Part shown: positions 1-5,122 of the stretch, piece after piece
How positions within the stretch are numbered: position 1 is the first letter of the stretch
How the letters are laid out: every line of letters starts with the position of its first letter
Assembly (NCBI GenBank): GCA_946480685.1
Contig: CAMLLI010000405.1
Span: 1-5,122 of the forward strand
Direction: 5' to 3'
From: an uncultured Flammeovirgaceae bacterium
GTDB taxonomy: Bacteria > Bacteroidota > Bacteroidia > Cytophagales > Cyclobacteriaceae
Length of the DNA: 5,122 nucleotides
Program-made: the position numbers and the translations under genes
Notes under the pieces: generated by a model
What the model was told of the DNA's origin: nothing
Seen by the model: only the letters and a program-made list of their open reading frames with translations
Databases searched by the model: none

Positions 1-374
1 TCATTCCACCTTATCAGTGGATTGAACTTATGCAGAAAGAACTCGATGCCGGTGCCTGGAAAGTTATAGGTGAAGCACGCGAAGGTGGTAATGTTGGTTT
101 GTTCCGCTCATCAGGTGAAGTTCGTTCCGGACTGGTGCAGGAGATATTAACGAAGATTCCGTTCGAAAAAATTATCTGGGAAGCCCCTCAGAAGGCACAG
201 CAGGTGTGGTTTATAAAATTGTTGGGTGCCAATGTAAACTTGGGAAACATTGCTCCGGAAGAAGTTATTCCGCTTGAAACGATCCGTCTCGGATTACGCG
301 GTGATACTTTTTTACATTTTCTCGGTATAGAGAAGAAGAACACAAATACAGCACCACCTTTTGAAATCGACTAA
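1..374 (+). CDS. comA: Phosphosulfolactate synthase, ComA family (C-terminal part, 5' end outside window)
   Basis: The reading frame is open from the first full codon at position 3 and ends at TAA 372-374, giving 123 residues; the start lies outside the window. The family makes (R)-2-phospho-3-sulfolactate from phosphoenolpyruvate and sulfite in a TIM-barrel fold and is usually about 250 residues, so roughly the C-terminal half is present. Family signatures, numbered within the fragment: KVIGEAREGG at 20-29, RSSGEVRSGLV at 35-45, WEAPQKAQQVWFIKLLG at 59-75, GANVNLGNI at 75-83 and LRLGLRGDT-like IRLGLRGDT at 94-102. The last 14 residues are a polar tail without recognisable motif. It lies 12 bases upstream of the DUF368 gene in the same direction, probably in one operon. 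In methanogens the product feeds coenzyme M synthesis, which is not expected here; related bacterial enzymes lead to sulfolactate. Any link to sulfonolipid or sulfolactate metabolism in this organism is inference. The family assignment is firm, the physiological role is not. Confidence 0.9.
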   Translation, partial: IPPYQWIELMQKELDAGAWKVIGEAREGGNVGLFRSSGEVRSGLVQEILTKIPFEKIIWEAPQKAQQVWFIKLLGANVNLGNIAPEEVIPLETIRLGLRGDTFLHFLGIEKKNTNTAPPFEID

Positions 375-386
375 GCAAACAGCGTA

Positions 387-1325
387 TTGAAGAAACCACT
401 GGATTATATTCTCCTCTATGTAAAAGGACTAAGCATGGGAGCAGTGGATGTTATCCCAGGAATCTCCGGAGGATCCGTAGCGTTTATTACGGGTATATAT
501 CAGGACCTTCTGCGTTCAATTCGTGCGATTGACCGTGAAGCCTTTCAACTCCTGCTGAAGTTTCGCTTTGCTGATTTCTGGAAGAAGATCCATGGTAATT
601 TTTTGATCACGGTATTCGCCGGGATATTTACCAGCGTGTTCTTCCTGGCCCCTGCCATGGCCTATTTACTCCGTCATTTTCATATACAGCTTTGGTCATT
701 TTTCTTTGGCGTAATTCTCATGGCAGCTCCGCTTGCTCTGCGCAAAATTACCAAATGGAGCCTGGGTACAGTGTTCAGTTTTTTACTGGGCATTGTAATC
801 ATGTACGCATTAACACGACTTAATTCTTTACAACTGCCGGCAGCGCTCTGGATGATTTTTATTGCCGGTATATTGTGTAGTGGCGGCATGTTGATACCGG
901 GTGTATCAGGTGCGTTTTTGCTGGTGCTCATCAACCGCTACCAGGCCGTTATCAACGCGGTATCAAAATTTAATGGTATAGTATTGCTCACCTTTTTACT
1001 GGGTGGAGCGATAGGTTTAATGGGCTTCTCCAGGATTTTAACCTGGATAATGGATAAATATTATAATACTACGGTAGCTTTGATGACCGGATTCATGTTG
1101 GGCTCTCTAAACAAAGTATGGCCGTGGCGGCAGGTTTTGAGGTATGTTACCAACGGTTCGGGCGACCAAGTACCGGTAGCAGAAAAGAGTGTGTTACCTT
1201 GGGATTATGTTACCTTAACCGGGAAAGACCCACTGGTCCTTCAGGCTATATTAATGGTAGCACTCGGTGTATTTATAGTGGTTTTAATAGAAAGAATAAC
1301 AGCAAGATTTAAAACAAACATCTAA
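387..1325 (+). CDS. DUF368 family membrane protein (PopT-type undecaprenyl phosphate translocase)
   Basis: This is a complete 312-residue polytopic inner-membrane protein. The family, named PopT in recent work, is implicated in flipping undecaprenyl phosphate back across the membrane so that the lipid carrier can be reused for peptidoglycan and other envelope polymers. The N-terminus (GLSMGAVDVIPGISGGS, 14-30) and GFMLGSLNKVWPW (235-247) are typical of DUF368. Hydrophobic segments are visible near 71-95, 101-118, 125-143, 150-190, 197-218, 229-243 and 284-303. A Pro-Gly-x-Ser-Gly motif occurs twice, PGISG at 24-28 and PGVSG at 171-175, each inside a glycine-rich hydrophobic stretch, which suggests an internally duplicated architecture. 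The start is TTG 387: the upstream comA stop at 372 is in the same frame, no ATG or GTG start precedes TTG except an in-frame GTA-containing spacer, and the next ATG (residue 17) would cut into the conserved region. No Shine-Dalgarno sequence is seen. aroE follows after one base. Family certain; substrate inferred from characterised relatives. Confidence 0.92.
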   Translation: MKKPLDYILLYVKGLSMGAVDVIPGISGGSVAFITGIYQDLLRSIRAIDREAFQLLLKFRFADFWKKIHGNFLITVFAGIFTSVFFLAPAMAYLLRHFHIQLWSFFFGVILMAAPLALRKITKWSLGTVFSFLLGIVIMYALTRLNSLQLPAALWMIFIAGILCSGGMLIPGVSGAFLLVLINRYQAVINAVSKFNGIVLLTFLLGGAIGLMGFSRILTWIMDKYYNTTVALMTGFMLGSLNKVWPWRQVLRYVTNGSGDQVPVAEKSVLPWDYVTLTGKDPLVLQAILMVALGVFIVVLIERITARFKTNI

Positions 1326-1326
1326 C

Positions 1327-2070
1327 ATGGAAAAAGTATTCGGACTAATCGGAGGAACGGTTAGTCATTCGTTCTCAAAGTCATATTTTGATGAGAAATT
1401 TTTTCGCGAAGGTCTGCGTGACTATCGTTACGAATTATTTCCGTTAGGCAATATCACAGAAATAGAAGCTCTTCTGAAAGAAACAAAAGGCCTTACGGGT
1501 CTTAATGTTACCATCCCTTACAAAGAACAAGTACTCAAATATCTGGACGAAGTAGATGGTTTTGCCAAGAAGATTGGTGCCGTAAACGTGATCAAGATCA
1601 AAGACGGTAAACTGAAAGGCTTCAACACAGACTCCGATGCATTTCATGAAACATTAGAGAAGTGGCTCCCGAAAGACAAAACCTTCACCGCGCTGATCCT
1701 CGGTACCGGCGGATCATCCAAAGCTGTACAGGAAGCGTTGAAGAAATTAAAGATCGACTATAAACTCGTATCGCGCGAAGCGAAGAAAGGTGTAATCACC
1801 TACGAAGACCTGGAGAAAGATCCATCCATCATCACCAACTCTAAACTCATCATAAACACGACCCCGCTCGGTATGAGTCCGAAGACGGAAGCAATGCCTC
1901 CGATCAACTACGAACACATCGGCAGCGAGCATTATGTATACGACCTCATCTATAACCCGGCTCGTACACTGTTCTTACAAAAATCAGAAATGCGCGGAGC
2001 AACAATCAAGAACGGCCTCGAGATGCTGCACGTACAAGCTGAAAAGTCGTGGACAATTTGGAATAACTAA
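1327..2070 (+). CDS. aroE: Shikimate dehydrogenase (NADP+)
   Basis: This complete 247-residue cytoplasmic enzyme reduces 3-dehydroshikimate to shikimate with NADPH in the chorismate pathway. The N-terminal substrate domain contains SHSFSKSYF at 13-21, where Ser15 and Ser17 match the shikimate-binding S-x-S pair, and NVTIPYK at 60-66 with the probable catalytic Lys66. IGAVNVIK (83-90) and GFNTDSDAF (98-106, with the probable catalytic Asp102) follow. The nucleotide-binding domain begins with the glycine-rich loop LGTGGSSKA at 125-133, then VSREAKK (148-154) in the position of the usual NADP phosphate-binding NRT-type segment. INTTPLGM (176-183), YDLIYNP (205-211) and the C-terminal NGLEMLHVQA (229-238) complete the family pattern. 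The protein is slightly shorter than E. coli AroE (272 residues). After Ser17 there is Lys instead of the common Pro. The ATG lies one base after the DUF368 stop, so translational coupling is likely. The shared transcript ends at the terminator about 80 bases downstream. The quinate/shikimate paralogue YdiB is a less likely alternative. Confidence 0.96.
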   Translation: MEKVFGLIGGTVSHSFSKSYFDEKFFREGLRDYRYELFPLGNITEIEALLKETKGLTGLNVTIPYKEQVLKYLDEVDGFAKKIGAVNVIKIKDGKLKGFNTDSDAFHETLEKWLPKDKTFTALILGTGGSSKAVQEALKKLKIDYKLVSREAKKGVITYEDLEKDPSIITNSKLIINTTPLGMSPKTEAMPPINYEHIGSEHYVYDLIYNPARTLFLQKSEMRGATIKNGLEMLHVQAEKSWTIWNN

Positions 2071-2086
2071 ACGCTAAGTCGTTACA

Positions 2087-2151
2087 CGTTATCCGTTATC
2101 GTTATCAATCATCATAAAAAACGGATAACTACTAACGAACAACGGATAACG
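2087..2151. repeat. Cluster of inverted and direct AACGGATAAC repeats
   Basis: CGTTATCCGTT at 2087-2097 is the exact reverse complement of AACGGATAACG at 2141-2151, an 11-bp inverted repeat with a 43-base spacer. A second copy of AACGGATAAC lies at 2120-2129, 21 bases before the third, and can pair with the first as well. The left arm is extended by tandem GTTATC units (2088-2093, 2095-2100, 2101-2106). The cluster lies between the aroE stop and the terminator hairpin and would be transcribed at the end of the operon mRNA, where the two alternative pairings could form a long stem. It may be a remnant of a dispersed intergenic repeat or only simple-sequence drift; no function can be assigned. 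Confidence 0.6.
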
Positions 2152-2192
2152 AAAAAAAGAAGAGTCGCTCGAAAGGCGGCTCTTCTTTTTTT
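2152..2192 (+). terminator. Strong intrinsic terminator after aroE
   Basis: The arms 2152-2168 and 2176-2192 pair over 17 positions with a single G-T wobble (T2165 with G2179), closing a 7-base loop (2169-2175). The core GAAGAGTCGC/GCGGCTCTTC is followed by a run of seven T, and the opposite arm starts with seven A. It lies 81 bases after the aroE stop and should end the comA-DUF368-aroE transcript. The A-run on the other side would also allow it to work on the - strand, but no - strand gene ends here. Confidence 0.93.
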
Positions 2193-2320
2193 CCCGTTAA
2201 GGAAACAACGGTACGGCTACATTCGTTAAACATAGCTTCGCTTCGTTGGTGGAGTATCTATGATGAACTATTTCACAGCGCGAGCGATTAACTATTAACA
2301 GATAACGGTTAATTTCCCCT
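2193..2320 (+). promoter_or_regulatory. Gene-free region expected to hold the uvrB promoter
   Basis: The terminator upstream isolates uvrB from the preceding operon, so a promoter is expected in these 128 bases. I see no good match to the Bacteroidota consensus (TTG near -33, TAnnTTTG near -7); the nearest is TAGCTTCG at 2233-2240 with one mismatch but without an upstream TTG at the right spacing. A small inverted repeat ATTAAC (2287-2292) / GTTAAT (2308-2313) lies just before the uvrB start, and a GATAAC element occurs at 2301-2306. No recognisable LexA/SOS box is visible. No purine-rich ribosome binding site precedes the ATG. The promoter role is inferred from position only. Confidence 0.35.
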
Positions 2321-4345
2321 ATGGATTTCAAACTTAGCAGCGAATACGTACCTACCGGTGATCAGCCTCAGGCTATAAAAAAATTAGTGCAAGGTATTAA
2401 CGATGGTGAAGCACACCAGACACTCCTTGGTGTAACGGGCTCTGGTAAAACATTTACCATGGCCAATGTTATTGCGCAATGTAACCGGCCTACGTTGGTC
2501 TTGAGCCATAATAAAACACTGGCCGCACAGCTTTATGGTGAGTTCAAACAATTCTTCCCGGAGAATGCGGTCGAGTATTTTATATCGTATTACGATTATT
2601 ATCAGCCTGAAGCATTTATACCTTCATCCAACCTATATATCGAGAAAGATCTTTCGATCAATGAAGAGATTGAAAAGCTGCGACTGAGTGCTACCTCCTC
2701 GCTCCTCACCGGCCGCAGAGATGTTATCGTGGTAGCTTCCGTATCGTGTATCTATGGTATTGGTAACCCCGATGAATTCGGAAAGAACGTTATCAAACTT
2801 AAGGCAGGTGAAGTTATACCACGGAACAAATTGTTATTCGCATTAGTAGATATACTCTATCACCGCACCGAACTTGAATTCAAGCGTGGTACCTTTCGTG
2901 TAAAGGGCGACACGGTAGATGTATTTCTAGCGTACGCGGATTATGCTATCCGCATCTATTTCTGGGGAGATGAAATTGAATCGATACAACGCATCGATCC
3001 GCATAGCGGCAAGAAAATATCTGAAGAAAAGGTAGTGACTATATTTCCGGCCAACCTCTTCGTACCCGGTAAATCTCTTTTGAACCAGGCTATACATGAG
3101 ATACAGGACGACATGGTAGCACAGGTAAAGATGTTCGAATCAGAACTGCGTCACCTCGAAGCGAAGCGGTTGAAGGAACGCACCGAGTTTGATCTTGAAA
3201 TGATGCGCGAGTTAGGATACTGCTCCGGTATAGAAAATTATTCGCGTTATTTCGACAGACGTTTACCAGGCGCACGCCCCTTCTGTCTCATCGATTACTT
3301 CCCGGATGATTTTCTCATGGTGATCGATGAAAGTCACGTTACCGTTCCGCAGATCAGGGCGATGTGGGGTGGCGACCGTTCACGCAAAGTAAACCTGGTA
3401 GACTATGGATTTCGCCTACCCTCTGCGTTGGATAACCGGCCGCTTACTTTCAATGAATTTGAATCGCTGGTTAATCAATCTGTTTATGTCAGTGCTACAC
3501 CGGCTGAATACGAACTGCGTAAATCGGAAGGGGTAGTAGTAGAGCAATTGATTCGTCCTACCGGATTGCTTGATCCGGAGATCGATGTACGTCCCAGTAA
3601 AAATCAGATCGATGATTTGCTCGAAGAGATCGATGAACGCGTCAAGAAAAATGAACGTGTATTGGTAACAACGCTTACCAAACGCATGGCCGAAGAACTT
3701 ACCAAGTATATGGATCGTGTCGGCATCAAGTGCCGGTATATACATTCTGAAGTCCATACATTGGAACGCGTTGAGTTGTTGCGTGAATTACGTTTAGGGG
3801 TATATGATGTACTGGTAGGTGTAAACCTGTTGCGCGAAGGTCTTGATCTTCCGGAGGTATCACTTGTAGCTATATTGGATGCAGATAAAGAAGGCTTCCT
3901 GCGTAACCAGCGTTCTCTTGTGCAGACGATCGGTCGTGCAGCTCGTAACGCGAACGGCAGGGTGATTATGTATGCTGATAACATTACGGAATCCATGCAG
4001 GTTGCCATCGAAGAAACTAGCCGTAGAAGACAGAAACAGATAGACTATAACAAAGCACATGGTATTACACCGAAGACCGTGCTGAAATCCAAAGAAGCTA
4101 TCCTCGGACAAACCAAAGTGGCCGATTCGAAAAAGTCTACCCGCAATTACTATGTAGAGAATGAAGAGGCAACGCTAGCCGCTGACCCGGTAGTAGCATA
4201 CCTGAGCAAAGACGAGCTTAACAAAATGGCTGAGCGCACGCGTAAGGCGATGGAGAAAGCAGCGAAAGAACTTGAGTTCATGGAAGCCGCTAAACTTCGC
4301 GATGAGTACCTCGCTATTCAAAAAATGATCGAAGAGAAAAAATAG
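2321..4345 (+). CDS. uvrB: Excinuclease ABC subunit B (UvrB)
   Basis: This complete 674-residue cytoplasmic protein verifies DNA lesions in nucleotide excision repair: it is loaded by UvrA and then recruits UvrC for the incisions. It has a superfamily 2 helicase fold with all key parts. These are the Walker A motif GVTGSGKT at 37-44, motif Ia LSHNKTLAAQLYGEF at 61-75, the beta-hairpin SYYDYYQPEAFIPSS at 89-103 with its tyrosines (Tyr90, 91, 93, 94) for DNA insertion, and the Walker B region VIDESH at 334-339. YVSATP at 389-394, GVNLLREGLDLPEV at 500-513, DADKEGFLR at 520-528 and QTIGRAARN at 535-543 follow. The C-terminal UVR domain (about 634-669, EFMEAAKLRDEY near 652-663), which contacts UvrC and UvrA, is intact after a variable linker at about 590-630. 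Length matches the family. ATG 2321 is the only plausible start, because TAA at 2303-2305 closes the frame just upstream. uvrB stands alone behind a terminator and converges on nadB. Confidence 0.98.
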   Translation: MDFKLSSEYVPTGDQPQAIKKLVQGINDGEAHQTLLGVTGSGKTFTMANVIAQCNRPTLVLSHNKTLAAQLYGEFKQFFPENAVEYFISYYDYYQPEAFIPSSNLYIEKDLSINEEIEKLRLSATSSLLTGRRDVIVVASVSCIYGIGNPDEFGKNVIKLKAGEVIPRNKLLFALVDILYHRTELEFKRGTFRVKGDTVDVFLAYADYAIRIYFWGDEIESIQRIDPHSGKKISEEKVVTIFPANLFVPGKSLLNQAIHEIQDDMVAQVKMFESELRHLEAKRLKERTEFDLEMMRELGYCSGIENYSRYFDRRLPGARPFCLIDYFPDDFLMVIDESHVTVPQIRAMWGGDRSRKVNLVDYGFRLPSALDNRPLTFNEFESLVNQSVYVSATPAEYELRKSEGVVVEQLIRPTGLLDPEIDVRPSKNQIDDLLEEIDERVKKNERVLVTTLTKRMAEELTKYMDRVGIKCRYIHSEVHTLERVELLRELRLGVYDVLVGVNLLREGLDLPEVSLVAILDADKEGFLRNQRSLVQTIGRAARNANGRVIMYADNITESMQVAIEETSRRRQKQIDYNKAHGITPKTVLKSKEAILGQTKVADSKKSTRNYYVENEEATLAADPVVAYLSKDELNKMAERTRKAMEKAAKELEFMEAAKLRDEYLAIQKMIEEKK

Positions 4346-4357
4346 CAACAGCGAAAA

Positions 4358-5122
4358 TTAACGTGCGTGCTTGCTGCGTGTAAGGTCTACGTTGTAGAAG
4401 CCTCCGCGATTTTCGTTGCGCTCCAGCGATTGCTTAGTAATGACGTACGCTATCGTGATGAGGTTTCTCAACTCGCAAAGCTGCGGTGAGAGCACGGCTT
4501 CATCGTATAGCTTCTCGGTTTCATGGTATAGCACGTCAATTCTTTTCAGCGCGCGTTGCAGGCGTTCGTTCGAGCGCACAATAGCAACGTAATCGCTCAT
4601 CAGGTCGCGCAGCTCTTTCCGATTGTGCGTAATCAGTATCTGCTCGCGCGGTACGGTTGTCCCCTCTGCATTCCACTCCGGTATACTTTGAGACATCGTT
4701 ATGGTATGAAGCTTCTTCTCAACATCAACAAAGCAACGATGGGCAAATACAATAGCTTCCAACAAAGAGTTAGAAGCAAGTCGGTTGGCACCATGCAACC
4801 CCGTGCGCGAACATTCACCACAGGCATACAGGTTGGTGATGGATGTTCTTCCGTACGTATCTACATCTATACCGCCACACTGATAATGCGCGGCTGGTAC
4901 CACAGGAATCATCTCCCGTGTTATATCAATACCTTTACTCAAACACTTCTCATATATATTCGGGAAGTGCGATATAAAATCTTCTTTCGGTAAATGCGTG
5001 CAATCGAGGTATACACATTCATCTCCGCGCGTGATCAATTCATTGTCGATTGCCTGGGCAACGATATCGCGTGATGCCAGCTCGCCACGTTCATCGTATT
5101 TGAACATGAAGCGTTCACCATC
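4358..5122 (-). CDS. nadB: L-aspartate oxidase (C-terminal part, 5' end outside window)
   Basis: The frame is open from the window edge at 5122 to the stop at 4360-4358, giving 254 residues; a full enzyme has roughly 530, so the N-terminal FAD-binding half is missing. NadB oxidises L-aspartate to iminoaspartate, which quinolinate synthase (NadA) uses in de novo NAD synthesis. Visible signatures are FKYDERGELASRDIVAQAI (codons about 5104-5048), PAAHYQCGGIDVDTYGRT (about 4897-4844), LYACGECSRTGLHGANRLAS (about 4828-4769) and SNSLLEA. By comparison with E. coli NadB, the Arg at 5071-5069, the His at 4888-4886 and the Arg at 4783-4781 correspond to active-site residues. The Cys-rich-region spacing and the three-helix C-terminal domain (about 4620-4400) agree with NadB rather than with SdhA/FrdA. 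The C-terminus reads ENRGGFYNVDL where E. coli has the ESRGLHFTLDY-type motif. An internal ATG at 5107-5105 is inside the conserved region and is not the start. It converges on uvrB with a 12-base gap. Confidence 0.95.
   Translation of the reverse strand, partial: DGERFMFKYDERGELASRDIVAQAIDNELITRGDECVYLDCTHLPKEDFISHFPNIYEKCLSKGIDITREMIPVVPAAHYQCGGIDVDTYGRTSITNLYACGECSRTGLHGANRLASNSLLEAIVFAHRCFVDVEKKLHTITMSQSIPEWNAEGTTVPREQILITHNRKELRDLMSDYVAIVRSNERLQRALKRIDVLYHETEKLYDEAVLSPQLCELRNLITIAYVITKQSLERNENRGGFYNVDLTRSKHAR

Noticed and set aside
1118..1312. A 64-codon + strand frame inside the DUF368 gene
   Set aside because: It is in an alternative frame over a conserved membrane segment and its translation has no family features.
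2087..2151. Possible CRISPR array
   Set aside because: The repeat unit is only 10-11 bases, one copy is inverted, spacers are uneven (23 and 11 bases), and no cas genes are present.
2233..2240. TAGCTTCG as the -7 box of the uvrB promoter
   Set aside because: It has one mismatch to TAnnTTTG and no TTG at about 20 bases upstream, so it is not better than chance in 128 bases.
2193..2320. SOS (LexA) operator upstream of uvrB
   Set aside because: No CTG-N10-CAG or GAAC-N4-GTTC pattern is present; the LexA site of this lineage is not known to me, so regulation by damage cannot be read from the sequence.
3740..3765. UvrB sequence HSEVHT instead of the common HSDIDT
   Set aside because: It is a conservative variable position between helicase motifs and all catalytic motifs are intact, so it does not suggest loss of function.
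3416..4111. Several overlapping - strand open frames of 80-134 codons
   Set aside because: All are antisense to the conserved helicase motifs of uvrB, overlap each other in different frames, and resemble no protein family.
4346..4400. Hairpin terminator between uvrB and nadB
   Set aside because: The GTGCGTGCTTGCTGCGTG segment gives only weak pairing and lacks a T-run on either strand.
4556..4993. A 145-codon open frame on the + strand
   Set aside because: It lies wholly inside nadB on the opposite strand, shows no recognisable domain, and its composition is explained by the antisense of the NadB codons.

Overview
The window is an ordinary, densely coded stretch of a bacterial chromosome. 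It most likely comes from a member of the Bacteroidota, perhaps Cytophagales; I cannot name a genus. The reasons are the kind of protein sequences seen (a ComA-type phosphosulfolactate synthase next to a DUF368 membrane protein, and a Bacteroidota-like AroE and UvrB), the lack of purine-rich Shine-Dalgarno sequences before the starts, and moderate GC content. I see no mobile elements, RNA genes, CRISPR arrays or phage genes.

Layout. Positions 1-2070 on the + strand hold three tightly packed genes that look like one transcript. They are the 3' part of a phosphosulfolactate synthase gene (comA family, cut by the window edge), a complete DUF368/PopT-type polytopic membrane protein starting at a TTG codon 12 bases downstream, and a complete shikimate dehydrogenase (aroE) one base after that. 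The unit ends in a strong intrinsic terminator at 2152-2192. Before the terminator lies a small cluster of inverted and direct copies of an AACGGATAAC element. Positions 2193-2320 contain no gene and should carry the uvrB promoter, although no clear promoter motif can be read. Positions 2321-4345 (+) encode a full-length UvrB, the helicase-fold subunit of nucleotide excision repair. Positions 4358-5122 (-) encode the C-terminal part of L-aspartate oxidase (nadB), convergent with uvrB and separated from it by 12 bases.

How they fit together. AroE belongs to the aromatic amino acid (chorismate) pathway, NadB to de novo NAD synthesis, UvrB to DNA repair, and the DUF368 family to recycling of undecaprenyl phosphate for envelope synthesis. 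The least expected member is the ComA homologue. In methanogens it starts coenzyme M synthesis from phosphoenolpyruvate and sulfite; its role here is not evident from the window. I find no convincing undescribed system. The points worth a second look are the sulfonate-forming enzyme grouped with a lipid-carrier transporter, the same-frame stop/TTG junction between those two genes, the repeat cluster, and a divergent NadB C-terminus.
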